A stretch of DNA of 64,000 bases from Bacilli bacterium (GTDB lineage: Bacteria > Bacillota_I > Bacilli_A > RFN20 > CAG-826), in contig JAFZRR010000062.1 of the NCBI GenBank assembly GCA_017619815.1, positions 1-64,000 on the forward strand, in the 5' to 3' direction. Both the position numbers and the translations under genes were made by a program. The notes under the pieces were generated by a model. The model did not search any database. It saw only the letters and a program-made list of their open reading frames with translations, and was not told where the DNA came from. Below, piece after piece: positions 1 through 7,891 of the stretch (position 1 is the first letter of the stretch; each line of letters begins with the position of its first letter).

Positions 1-1
1 A

Positions 2-481
2 GAGGATGTTAGTCATGTTTCTAATAAAGAACACATCCATGGTAACCTCGCGGATGCCTTAAAAGGTGCTGATGTATTTGTCGGTGTATCTGGTCCAAAC
101 TGTGTCTCTCCAGAGATGATTAAGTCCATGGCGGATAAATCCATTGTCTTCCCACTGGCTAATCCAGTTCCAGAAATTAATCCTCAATTAGCCAAAGAAG
201 CCGGTGCCTTTATCATCGGCACCGGTAGCAGTGAATACGCGAATCAAATTAATAACGTCTTAGTATTCCCTGGCTTATTTAGAGGGGCGATTGACGCAAA
301 TGCGAGAATGATCAATGACGAAATGATGATTGCCGCATCTAAAGGTATTGCTTCTTGTGTTAAAGAAGAAGAATTATCAAGAGACTATATCTTACCTTAT
401 CCATATGATAAGAGAGCCCATGCTTGTGTCGCTAAATCCGTGAAGGAAGCAGCGATTAGAACAGGTGTTGTAAAGAAATAG
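2..481 (+). CDS. NAD(P)-dependent malic enzyme, C-terminal part
   Basis: Cut by the window start; the frame is open from base 2. Malic enzyme converts malate to pyruvate and CO2 in the cytoplasm. The visible 159 residues hold the NAD-binding half: GADVFVGVSGPN, then FPLANPVPEI and the tail FPGLFRGAIDANAR, all typical of the short bacterial malic enzymes. The first ATG in frame (base 116) is internal, not a start. A strong terminator follows, so this gene closes its operon. The family call is firm; cofactor preference cannot be read from this part. Confidence 0.9.
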   Translation, partial: EDVSHVSNKEHIHGNLADALKGADVFVGVSGPNCVSPEMIKSMADKSIVFPLANPVPEINPQLAKEAGAFIIGTGSSEYANQINNVLVFPGLFRGAIDANARMINDEMMIAASKGIASCVKEEELSRDYILPYPYDKRAHACVAKSVKEAAIRTGVVKK

Positions 482-498
482 TTATTAAACAATATAAG

Positions 499-524
499 GG
501 TGGTGCCTATGGCATCACCTTTTT
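499..524 (+). terminator. Intrinsic terminator after malic enzyme
   Basis: GGTGGTGCC and GGCATCACC form a 9-bp stem around TAT, followed by TTTTT. It lies 18 nt after the stop codon. Confidence 0.85.
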
Positions 525-553
525 GTTATGGTATTAGATAATGTTTAATATAT

Positions 554-582
554 TTTACATTAACAAATTTTAACGATATAAT
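554..582 (+). promoter_or_regulatory. Promoter of the XRE/DUF3791 gene, leaderless
   Basis: A -35 box TTTACA (554-559), a 17-nt spacer and a perfect -10 TATAAT (577-582). The ATG at 589 is 6 nt after the -10, so transcription should begin at or beside the start codon, with no ribosome site. Confidence 0.7.
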
Positions 583-588
583 ATTTCC

Positions 589-1035
589 ATGAAAGAATTA
601 TTAGTTTTAGGTCGAACAATTAAAGCAAAAAGATTAGCGCTTAATCTTAGAATGGATGATGTCGCTAATAAAGCTGGTATTACTAGAGCCACTTTGTGGT
701 CCATTGAAAAAGGACAAAGCAATTGTTCTATTTGTTCATTATTTAAAGTGCTTGATATTTTGGGTTTATCATTCGAAATTAACAATCAAACAAATGATCA
801 AACAAGAGATAGAGCCACTCGAATCAATAGCGCACTAGATAAAAAGATTAATAGATTTGTGATATTCTGCGTTGAACAATACGCACAATATATCGATAAG
901 AAAAGTGAAGATACTTATAAACAAATGAAAGAAAAAGGTGTCATTAATGATTTGATTAATGACTATGAAGATTTGCATGGTATGTCATCAGTTTATTTAA
1001 ACGACCATATTTCTTCTTTGCTTGCGGGAGAATAA
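589..1035 (+). CDS. XRE-family HTH regulator with DUF3791 tail
   Basis: 148 residues. Residues 8-65 are a Cro/C1-type helix-turn-helix (GRTIKAKRLALNLRMDDVA, then a second helix with TRATLWSIEKG). Residues 88-148 match DUF3791: FVIFCVEQYAQYI, a YEDLHGMSS core and a final DHISSLL. DUF3791 genes usually sit next to DUF3990 genes, as here, 2 nt before the next start. By analogy this is the autoregulating, probably neutralising, member of a toxin-antitoxin-like set; that role is inferred. Translation is probably leaderless. Confidence 0.75.
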   Translation: MKELLVLGRTIKAKRLALNLRMDDVANKAGITRATLWSIEKGQSNCSICSLFKVLDILGLSFEINNQTNDQTRDRATRINSALDKKINRFVIFCVEQYAQYIDKKSEDTYKQMKEKGVINDLINDYEDLHGMSSVYLNDHISSLLAGE

Positions 1036-1037
1036 TT

Positions 1038-1517
1038 ATGATTTTATATCACGGATCATTTGTAGAAGTAAAAGAACCCACAATTATCGATTCTGAAAGA
1101 GGAAGAGATTTTGGTTTTGCTTTTTATTTAACTCCGATTAAAGAACAAGCCGAAAGAATGGCGAAAAGAAAGCAAAAGCAAACCAAATCTAATAAAGCTT
1201 TTGTAAGTATATTTGAATGGGATGAAGATAAGGATGATATTTTATATAAAACATTTCCTAATCCAGATTTGGAATGGCTAGATATGATTGTTAAATGCCG
1301 TTCAAATATTAAATTTCAACACGGTTTTGACATAGTGGAAGGCAAAATCGCTGATGATACTGTTGGTGAAACAGTTTTATTTGTGATCGATGGTGTTATT
1401 TCAAAAGAAGCAGCGATTGAACGACTTAAATTTCAAAAAATTAATTCACAAATCGCTTTTTGCACAGTTAAATCATTAAAACATCTTAGATTTGTTAAAA
1501 GCTATGAGGTCAAATAA
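1038..1517 (+). CDS. DUF3990 protein, putative ADP-ribosyltransferase-like toxin
   Basis: 159 residues. The start ILYHGSF, followed by a GRDFGFAFYLT segment, is characteristic of DUF3990, a family considered related to the ADP-ribosyltransferase fold. YHGS and the F-Y-L-T strand are the positions where that fold binds NAD. It lies between two DUF3791-type genes, 2 nt after the first; its stop overlaps the next ATG. The arrangement suggests a toxin enclosed by antitoxin partners. Substrate unknown; enzyme activity is inferred from fold family only. Confidence 0.7.
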   Translation: MILYHGSFVEVKEPTIIDSERGRDFGFAFYLTPIKEQAERMAKRKQKQTKSNKAFVSIFEWDEDKDDILYKTFPNPDLEWLDMIVKCRSNIKFQHGFDIVEGKIADDTVGETVLFVIDGVISKEAAIERLKFQKINSQIAFCTVKSLKHLRFVKSYEVK

Positions 1518-1726
1518 TGGAACATCAACTCGCTAAAACAATTTTGAAGATAAAAGTAACTGAACTCATCGCAGAGAAATATAGAATATCTATTTCTGAA
1601 GCGAGAGATATGTTTTATAGTTCTGATATTTCTAGTCTTATTGATGACGATGAAACTGGATTATATGGTGATTCACCTTTATATGTTTTTTCATTATTCG
1701 AACAAGAAACACTAAAGAAGAAATGA
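1517..1726 (+). CDS. Small DUF3791-like protein of the DUF3990 module
   Basis: 69 residues, starting on the last base of the DUF3990 stop codon (TAATGG), so translation is coupled. It reads as a short helical protein with ISISEARDMFYSS and a GLYGDSPLYVFSLFEQE end, the pattern seen in small DUF3791-type partners of DUF3990. Probably the cognate inhibitor or an accessory of the putative toxin; no function is proven. Confidence 0.6.
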   Translation: MEHQLAKTILKIKVTELIAEKYRISISEARDMFYSSDISSLIDDDETGLYGDSPLYVFSLFEQETLKKK

Positions 1727-1784
1727 GGTTTTTGTTACGCAAATGTATTCATATAACAACAGTTCTACGACTAAGGAGATTTAT

Positions 1785-1904
1785 ATGAATAACAATGTAA
1801 ATGTGTATTTAAAAATGATCAAAAATGGTAATACAGTACCAAAAATAAGTCAATTTAGGTACACAAGTTTACTTATTACTAACTGGGTTGATTATTTGAT
1901 TTAA
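1785..1904 (+). CDS. Possible 39-aa small protein
   Basis: ATG at 1785 with AAGGAG 7 nt upstream, reading 39 codons to TAA. Polar N-terminal half, more hydrophobic end (SLLITNWVDYLI). No family recognised. The good ribosome site is the only support; it could be a decayed copy of a small DUF3791-module gene. The rest of 1727-1962 shows nothing else convincing. Confidence 0.35.
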   Translation: MNNNVNVYLKMIKNGNTVPKISQFRYTSLLITNWVDYLI

Positions 1905-1962
1905 TCAATCCTTTTTATTTATCAGTTATAATAGAACTAACAAAACATAAGGAGTTTATATA

Positions 1963-2664
1963 ATGGAACTTACTACACTTAAGTTTTTCCATTTGAAATT
2001 CTGGGGTGATGGATCTGATGCAGCTAAAGGTTGGGTCAATGACATCATTGTGAGAGATACCTCGAATTTCAATTGGACATTTATCTTTATTTTAGCCGTG
2101 GTCTTTTATGTCTATTGGTCTGAACTACATAAGAAGAACTATGAAGCGGTATTCGCTGGATTAGCCTTATATGGTGTTCACTGGTTATATGAAATCGGTA
2201 ACGCGATTATCGGTAAATGTACTGGTTATCCTTTGTGGGCGGTATCTAATCCAACATCGACATTTATTCTTTTAGAAGGTGTTTCTTGGGAATTATCTAT
2301 GATGTTCTCTCTTGCTGGTATTATTTCCTTTAAGATGATGGGACAAGATAGAAATAAACGCATGTTCACCTTTAAAGGAAAATGGAAAGGTATCAGTGTT
2401 CGTTTAGTAGTGGCGATTGAAATGGCATTATTATTCGCTTTGTTTGAATCCTTCTTAGCCGCATGTAACGGCGGTCAATCATTTATTTGGGTTTATAAGT
2501 GGTGGGGTGTCATCCCAGTGTTTATTACCACATATATTCCATTCTTCTTAGCCAGTAACTATGTCTGTGACTGGAAACCAAAACTCAGAAAGTGGTTCTT
2601 AATTGGTTTATGGGGAACAGTAGCCTTATTGTTAGTCATCCTCATCCCATGTGGAGTCATCTAA
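1963..2664 (+). CDS. Integral membrane protein, unknown function
   Basis: 233 residues with about six membrane segments (near 38-54, 62-80, 93-118, 144-165, 175-195, 210-232). It starts with an amphipathic region KFFHLKFWGDG. AAGGAG lies 9 nt before the ATG. Trp and Tyr are frequent at segment edges. It stands alone between an AT-rich gap and a terminator. No family recognised. Confidence 0.7.
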   Translation: MELTTLKFFHLKFWGDGSDAAKGWVNDIIVRDTSNFNWTFIFILAVVFYVYWSELHKKNYEAVFAGLALYGVHWLYEIGNAIIGKCTGYPLWAVSNPTSTFILLEGVSWELSMMFSLAGIISFKMMGQDRNKRMFTFKGKWKGISVRLVVAIEMALLFALFESFLAACNGGQSFIWVYKWWGVIPVFITTYIPFFLASNYVCDWKPKLRKWFLIGLWGTVALLLVILIPCGVI

Positions 2665-2683
2665 AAATAAAATATTTAACTAA

Positions 2684-2706
2684 GTCACCTCATAGGTGGC
2701 TTTTTT
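2684..2706 (+). terminator. Intrinsic terminator
   Basis: GTCACCT-cat-AGGTGGC stem followed by six T residues, 20 nt after the membrane protein stop. Confidence 0.85.
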
Positions 2707-2738
2707 AATATACAATAAGATTAATTGAGGTATTTATT

Positions 2739-3356
2739 ATGAGTAAAATCGTCCTTATCGGTGGTGGATCCGCTTCCGGAAAAACATATGTATTAAATAA
2801 AGTGTTAGAACAAATACCAGAAGATAAAATCGCTCATATATCTTTAGATGATTATTATAAAGACTTCTCCAATCTTCCTTTCGAAGAAAGATGTAAGATT
2901 AACTGGGACCATCCAAAATCATTTGACTGGAAACTAATGGTGGGCCAAATTAACGATTTAAAAAATGGTAAAGCTATTGAAAAGCCAATCTATGATTTCA
3001 CTATCCATGGTAGAAGTGGAAAAACAGAAATTGTTGAACCAAAAGAATTAATTATCATCGAAGGTATTATGGCGTTAGTGAATAAAGACCTTCGTTCCTT
3101 AGGAGATTTAAAAGTTTATATTAATGCTTCTAGAGAAAGAAGATTAGTAAGACGTATTGAAAGAGACCAAAGAGAAAGAGGTAGAACTTATGAATCTATC
3201 ATTGAACAATACTTCTCCACAGTTCTTCCAATGTATGAAGAAATAATCGCACCAAGTCAATACTACGCGGATATCATCATCAATAACGATGGATATAGAA
3301 ATAAATCAATTGATATCCTAGTGTCTGTATTAGAAATGATGTTAGAAGAAAAATAA
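2739..3356 (+). CDS. udk: Uridine kinase-like P-loop kinase
   Basis: 205 residues, the usual length of uridine/cytidine kinase, which phosphorylates uridine and cytidine for pyrimidine salvage. The Walker A motif is GGGSASGKT at residues 8-16. LDDYYKDF and a NWDHPKSFDW segment are the uridine-binding signature of the family, and RRIERDQRERGRT is the lid. A TGAGG element precedes the ATG. The gene is monocistronic between two terminators. The family call is strong; a phosphoribulokinase-like relative is less likely because the DHP-x-SFD signature is present. Confidence 0.9.
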   Translation: MSKIVLIGGGSASGKTYVLNKVLEQIPEDKIAHISLDDYYKDFSNLPFEERCKINWDHPKSFDWKLMVGQINDLKNGKAIEKPIYDFTIHGRSGKTEIVEPKELIIIEGIMALVNKDLRSLGDLKVYINASRERRLVRRIERDQRERGRTYESIIEQYFSTVLPMYEEIIAPSQYYADIIINNDGYRNKSIDILVSVLEMMLEEK

Positions 3357-3373
3357 TATTTATTTAATAATCA

Positions 3374-3402
3374 AAAACGAGCCAAAATGACTCGTTTTCT
3401 TT
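3374..3402 (+). terminator. Intrinsic terminator after uridine kinase
   Basis: AAAACGAG and CTCGTTTT pair across a 9-nt loop, then CTTTG. Confidence 0.75.
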
Positions 3403-3424
3403 GTGTTTTGATAATTTGCTTTGC

Positions 3425-3469
3425 TTTCATTCTTTAGTGGCTAAATGGGCTTGTTTTTAAAGAATGAAA
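3425..3469. repeat. 12-bp perfect inverted repeat
   Basis: TTTCATTCTTTA (3425-3436) and TAAAGAATGAAA (3458-3469) are exact inverted copies 21 nt apart, just upstream of the HigA-like gene promoter. No T-run follows, so it is not a standard terminator. It may be a protein site or a remnant. Confidence 0.6.
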
Positions 3470-3474
3470 ATATA

Positions 3475-3503
3475 TTTCAATATACACGTGGTGCGTGTAT
3501 AAT
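3475..3503 (+). promoter_or_regulatory. Promoter and palindromic operator of the HigA-like gene
   Basis: -35 TTTCAA (3475-3480), 17-nt spacer, -10 TATAAT (3498-3503). The spacer and -10 are covered by an exact inverted repeat TATACACG-TGGTG-CGTGTATA (3481-3501). Its place on the -10 fits autorepression by the downstream HTH protein. The ATG follows 6 nt after the -10, so the mRNA would be leaderless. Confidence 0.7.
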
Positions 3504-3509
3504 TTAATT

Positions 3510-3812
3510 ATGAAAAAGAAAGAAATTATTAACGTACCTAAAATAAGCGACATATTAAAAGAAGAATTCATGGTTCCTTATGGTTTAACCGCATATGGTT
3601 TAGCCAAGGCTATCGGTGTGCCAACATCACGCATTCAAGATATTCTTCATGATAGACGTAAGATTACCGCGGAAACTTCTATTAGACTTGGCAAATATTT
3701 TGGCCTTAGTGATAAATACTTTTTGAATTTGCAAAATGATATCGACATCAGAGAAGCTAAAACCATATACGAAAACAGTATTAACGCAATATCTCCTTTA
3801 GTAGCGCAATAA
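3510..3812 (+). CDS. HigA-type HTH antitoxin, without a HigB partner
   Basis: 100 residues from the ATG at 3510; an upstream GTG at 3495 lies inside the promoter and is rejected. HigA family features: ISDILKEEFMVPYGLTAYGLA followed by the GVPTSRIQDILHDRR recognition helix and a RLGKYFGLSDKYFLNLQ tail. HigA normally follows a HigB ribonuclease gene and represses the pair, but only about 150 nt separate it from uridine kinase and they encode no toxin. It is therefore an orphan antitoxin or a stand-alone regulator. Confidence 0.8.
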   Translation: MKKKEIINVPKISDILKEEFMVPYGLTAYGLAKAIGVPTSRIQDILHDRRKITAETSIRLGKYFGLSDKYFLNLQNDIDIREAKTIYENSINAISPLVAQ

Positions 3813-3833
3813 TTTTAGTGGAATATAAAAGAA

Positions 3834-3860
3834 AAAAGGTGAGCCGATTGGTTCACCTTT
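3834..3860. terminator. Bidirectional intrinsic terminator
   Basis: AAAAGGTGAGCC and GGTTCACCTTTT pair almost perfectly, with A-run and T-run on opposite sides. It serves both the HigA-like gene and the convergent membrane protein gene. Confidence 0.85.
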
Positions 3861-3876
3861 TGAATTGTTTTGATAA

Positions 3877-4776
3877 TTATTCCGCAGGTTGTTCTTTTGG
3901 AGCTTTTTCTGGTCTATTTTGGACCATGATCGCTGCGGCAACACCGGCGAATGATAAGAAGTGTAATAAGATTTCAATTGGTAAGCTTGCCATTCTATCA
4001 ATTGGATAAATTTGAGAGATAGAAGAGATATAAGCGGTGCTATTAAGTCCTTGAACCACGGTATAGGCGAAGAATAAGACGTTAAGTCCTAATCCAACAA
4101 TACCTAAGATAAAGAATACTTTTCTCTTTAATAAGCCATGGACATACATGACTTCAACGATACCTAAGAATAAAGGTAATAAGAGATAGACATATGTAAT
4201 AATCGTGTGGTTGAGGTTTCTTGTATAGACATATACTGGCATGGTTAAGAATAAACCAAATCTATTAAAGACCATACCGATGAATAAGACCCAACCGATT
4301 GTCTTAAAGACATACGCAGCGTTAATTTTCACTTTGCCTTCATCTTCTGGCATTTTCTTTAGAACAAAGAATAAGCCAATTCCACCTGCGATGAGGATGA
4401 GAATATTAAGAATCATAAAGATGATGAGATATCCTTGGAATGGGTTTTTGCCTGTAAAGGTACCATAGACTACGGTTCCACCGAGAACCGCACCGATGAC
4501 ACCGATGAGGGCAAATGACATCGCGATGATTAAATATAATCTTGAGATTCTTTTCTTACAGTCAGGGTGTTTATAAGTTCTGATGAGATACAAGATACCT
4601 AAGACAAACATCACTGCGACAGAAACTGCTGGTAAGGAAACGAATAATGTGCAGTTAGCAAAGGCAACACCTTTATTAAATAAATCATCAAATAACATGT
4701 TGCTCGCTAATAAGGTGAATAAGCTACCGACAACTGCGATAACACCTAAAGAGATAAGTTGATATAATTTTTTCAT
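3877..4776 (-). CDS. Polytopic membrane protein, unknown function
   Basis: 299 residues with about eight membrane segments and a charged C-terminal tail (NRPEKAPKEQPAE). Basic residues between segments (KHPDCKKRISR, KRK) suggest cytoplasmic loops. The ATG lies one base after the stop of the phosphoesterase gene, and its AGGAGG site is inside the end of that gene, so the two are co-translated. No family recognised. Confidence 0.7.
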   Translation of the reverse strand: MKKLYQLISLGVIAVVGSLFTLLASNMLFDDLFNKGVAFANCTLFVSLPAVSVAVMFVLGILYLIRTYKHPDCKKRISRLYLIIAMSFALIGVIGAVLGGTVVYGTFTGKNPFQGYLIIFMILNILILIAGGIGLFFVLKKMPEDEGKVKINAAYVFKTIGWVLFIGMVFNRFGLFLTMPVYVYTRNLNHTIITYVYLLLPLFLGIVEVMYVHGLLKRKVFFILGIVGLGLNVLFFAYTVVQGLNSTAYISSISQIYPIDRMASLPIEILLHFLSFAGVAAAIMVQNRPEKAPKEQPAE

Positions 4777-4777
4777 A

Positions 4778-5788
4778 TTACTTTACCTCCTGATAGGTGT
4801 GATAAATGTCTTCATAATCTAATGAATGATCATCATGGATGACGATAACTCTACCACCTAACATAGAATCATCTGCGTAGACTCTATCTGTGGCTTTAAT
4901 GCCATAACCGAAGTGGATACCATCATAATTAATGATGTAGTTATTGATATGGTCATGACCAAAGTACATACCATGTGTGGAACCCTTTTCTTTAATGACA
5001 TCATAGAAATGAGAATTATAATCTGGGTTACATGGTTCTTCGTTTTGTTGACCTTCACCAACTGGATTTAAGATTAAGGAACTATCGTTTTTCGCTGCTT
5101 CCCAAGCATCTCTCACTTCTGGAAGTGGAATATGATAGAACATTAATGATGGAAGAACAGTGTTACTATTCATAACCTTTGTGTGTTCCACTAAACGGGA
5201 ATACCAATCGATTTGATCTTGTTTGAAATAGTCATATCCGAAATAACCTTTATAGTTATAACGGTTGCTATCCATAAGAATGAATTGTTCGAATAAGGTA
5301 TTGTTTTTATAACAATTGATGGCAAAGTTTGCGTTACCTTGAATTGTGTCATCTTGTTTATCTAAGAATAAACATCTTGGACCATAGTTATTGAGAACAT
5401 CGGTTAACCAATCAATAGAGAACCAACATTGTTCATCGTGGTTACCAAATGTTAATGTCCATGGAATTTCGTGGCTATCAACCCAATCAAGGAATTGTTT
5501 CGCGGTGCTCTTAGAAGCGAATGTGAATACATCACCGGTAATGACGATTAAATCTAGTCCACCGTTTGCTTTTGCTTCATTGATTGTTAAATCCATGAAT
5601 TTTTCATGTAATGGAACGTTGTCTTTGTCGCCGATATGGGTATCGGTAAGTTGTAAGACTCTGATATCACCAGTATGGGTAACATTTAAGTCCAACATAT
5701 AATCTTTTGGCTCGTATTGTTTAACACCTGCACAGGCTGTTACACATAACGCCAAAAGGCTGGGAAAAAGAAATATACTTTTCTTCAT
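4778..5788 (-). CDS. Lipoprotein calcineurin-like metallophosphoesterase
   Basis: 336 residues. Signal peptide with lipobox VTAC (Cys about residue 19), so it should be anchored outside the membrane. The two-metal site is complete: DTHIGD, then ITGDVF, GNHDE, FYHIPLPE and GHDH. These motifs place it in the purple-acid/Icc-like metallophosphoesterases that hydrolyse phosphomono- or diesters. The substrate is unknown. AAAGGAGG lies 7 nt before the ATG. It forms an operon with the membrane protein that follows. Confidence 0.85.
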   Translation of the reverse strand: MKKSIFLFPSLLALCVTACAGVKQYEPKDYMLDLNVTHTGDIRVLQLTDTHIGDKDNVPLHEKFMDLTINEAKANGGLDLIVITGDVFTFASKSTAKQFLDWVDSHEIPWTLTFGNHDEQCWFSIDWLTDVLNNYGPRCLFLDKQDDTIQGNANFAINCYKNNTLFEQFILMDSNRYNYKGYFGYDYFKQDQIDWYSRLVEHTKVMNSNTVLPSLMFYHIPLPEVRDAWEAAKNDSSLILNPVGEGQQNEEPCNPDYNSHFYDVIKEKGSTHGMYFGHDHINNYIINYDGIHFGYGIKATDRVYADDSMLGGRVIVIHDDHSLDYEDIYHTYQEVK

Positions 5789-6029
5789 ACTATCCTCCTT
5801 TTACTCTAATTAATATTTTAATTAATGAGTTTCAATGTTTCATTATGAAATATGTTTTGGTTTTCAATTTCTTTATTGTGTAAATAGAAATAACTTAAAA
5901 CCTTTTAAGGATTAAACTTAAATACATATTTCTCTTATAAATAAATATTTATACGTCTTGCAAAACTTAAAACACTTATATATTGAAAATTATTTTTCTA
6001 ATATATGAGCACAAATGGAGGTGACAAAT

Positions 6030-7835
6030 ATGAAAAAGAAAGCTTTATTAGTCACATTACTCTCTCTTCCATTCCTCGTGGGATGTGCAGGGTTAAACAT
6101 CAAAAACGATCAAAACTATGATACTGATCCTATTAGTGATGTTACCGATGATGGTACTCCTAATGATTTTGATGATGACCACGACAAAGATGATGATGTT
6201 GAAACACCTAGTGAATATGATGGTGTCAATGTCAGCACAATTGCTGCAGCGGGCAAATATTACTTACAAGGTAACTTTGATAAAGTCAGTATTACCGCAT
6301 CAAAAGGTAGTGTTGTCTATGTCTATTTAGATGGTGTATCCATCAACTCAAATACTGGAATCGCTTTTGGTAGTGAAAAGAATATCACCTTATATTTGGT
6401 TTTATTAAATAATTCCACGAACACAATTGTGAATGATTTTGCGGATACAAATGCATTCCATGTCAAAGGTGATGTCCATATCTCTGGAAGTGGTTCATTA
6501 AATATTGATTCCAAACAAAAGAACGGTTTAAAAGTATCTAAAGATTTATATGTTAACGATGTGACATTAAATGTTACTGGTGCAAATCACGCGATCGCCG
6601 CAAGAAGCCTTGTCAGTTATGATGCGACATTTGTTTTAACTGCGAAAGCTAAAGACGGTATTCAATTAGAATGCGATAGCGATGTCACCTCTTATACAAG
6701 AGAACAAGGCTATGCTTATTTAGTGAATACAAATATCACCGCGGATACATATGGTGATGGCATCCAAGCTCCAACATATATTTATATCAGCGGTGGTACA
6801 TATAACTTAGTGACACATGGTGAATTCGTTAGTTATAGCACAACGAACATGTCCACATATGATTTAAGTACAGATGATTTCAAATTCATCAAAAGTGGAG
6901 ATACATATAAGAGAGTGGCTAAAGATGAAATCCATTCTTTGAGTTCCAAATATTATGCTTTAGCACAATCCGTTAAAGGCTTAAAAGTGGGCACGATCGA
7001 ATATAAAGATGAAAATAGTAATGAAGTGGAAGTCACCACAGGTGATTATGAAATCTGTTTAGCACACGCTGCAAATATCACAATCAATTCTACAGACGAC
7101 TGTATCCACACAAACTATGGTGATACAAATATCAATTCTTCGAACTTAGTGTTAGATACATTTGATGATGGTGTTCACGCAGACTATAACCTAAATATCA
7201 ATAATGCCTCTATCCAAGTTAATTCTTCTTATGAAGGACTTGAAGGCGCGAATGTCACGATTGATGGTGAACAAACAAATATTGTTACCAATAGCAGTGA
7301 TGATGGTATCAACGCCGCAAGTGATTTAGTGAATAACACAAATATCTATATCAAGAATGGATATTTAAGAGTCTATGCTTCTGGTGATGGACTTGATGCC
7401 AATGATGGCTTATATCTCCAAGGTGGAACAGTCATCGTTGAAGGTCCAGGAAGTGGCAATGGTTCATTAGATGCTGAAAAGGTCTATTTCCAAGGTGGTA
7501 TCGTCTTTGCTTGTTCCACAAGTGGAATGACTGAACAAATGACCGCAACACAAAATACATTTGTGTATCAAGGAAGTACGTTCTCTAGTGGTTCTAAAGT
7601 AAGTATTGTTGATAGTAATAACAACGCAATATTCTCATATACTTTAAAACAATCTTGTAACCAAATTATCTTCTCCCATGCTGATTTAGCTATTAATAGT
7701 AAATACACAATCGCAAATGGTAGTAGCACAGTAACCACAATTACAATGACTAGCTCTTTAACTAAAGTTGGAGTTAGTTCCGGTGGTGGTCCTGGTGGAG
7801 GAGGTCCTGGTGGTGGAGGCCCAGGAGGCTGGTAA
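6030..7835 (+). CDS. Cthe_2159-like carbohydrate-binding beta-helix lipoprotein
   Basis: 601 residues from the ATG at 6030, chosen over an in-frame ATG at 6015 because GGAGGTG sits 6 nt before it. Lipobox LVGC; then an acidic Asp-rich linker (about residues 33-62). The body is a series of short beta-strand repeats such as GDGIQAP, DDCIHTN, DDGVHAD, DDGINA and GDGLDAN, as in the Cthe_2159 family (once DUF4353), known for calcium-dependent binding of pectin-type polymers. The end is a glycine/proline run (GPGGGG repeated) and a final GW. Probably displayed on the cell surface to bind acidic polysaccharide; ligand inferred from family. Confidence 0.75.
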   Translation: MKKKALLVTLLSLPFLVGCAGLNIKNDQNYDTDPISDVTDDGTPNDFDDDHDKDDDVETPSEYDGVNVSTIAAAGKYYLQGNFDKVSITASKGSVVYVYLDGVSINSNTGIAFGSEKNITLYLVLLNNSTNTIVNDFADTNAFHVKGDVHISGSGSLNIDSKQKNGLKVSKDLYVNDVTLNVTGANHAIAARSLVSYDATFVLTAKAKDGIQLECDSDVTSYTREQGYAYLVNTNITADTYGDGIQAPTYIYISGGTYNLVTHGEFVSYSTTNMSTYDLSTDDFKFIKSGDTYKRVAKDEIHSLSSKYYALAQSVKGLKVGTIEYKDENSNEVEVTTGDYEICLAHAANITINSTDDCIHTNYGDTNINSSNLVLDTFDDGVHADYNLNINNASIQVNSSYEGLEGANVTIDGEQTNIVTNSSDDGINAASDLVNNTNIYIKNGYLRVYASGDGLDANDGLYLQGGTVIVEGPGSGNGSLDAEKVYFQGGIVFACSTSGMTEQMTATQNTFVYQGSTFSSGSKVSIVDSNNNAIFSYTLKQSCNQIIFSHADLAINSKYTIANGSSTVTTITMTSSLTKVGVSSGGGPGGGGPGGGGPGGW

Positions 7836-7851
7836 TCATTTATCAATATAA

Positions 7852-7877
7852 GGACTGGTTAAAACCAGTTCCTTTTT
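7852..7877 (+). terminator. Intrinsic terminator
   Basis: GGACTGG and CCAGTTCC pair around TTAAAA and are followed by TTTTTC. The next gene's -10 box (7880-7885) begins directly after the T-run. Confidence 0.8.
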
Positions 7878-7891
7878 CTTATAATTGAAAT

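Noticed and set aside
7568..7846. Proline-rich minus-strand frame over the Gly-rich tail
   Set aside because: Antisense of GPGGGG codons; no ribosome site, and the plus-strand gene is clear.
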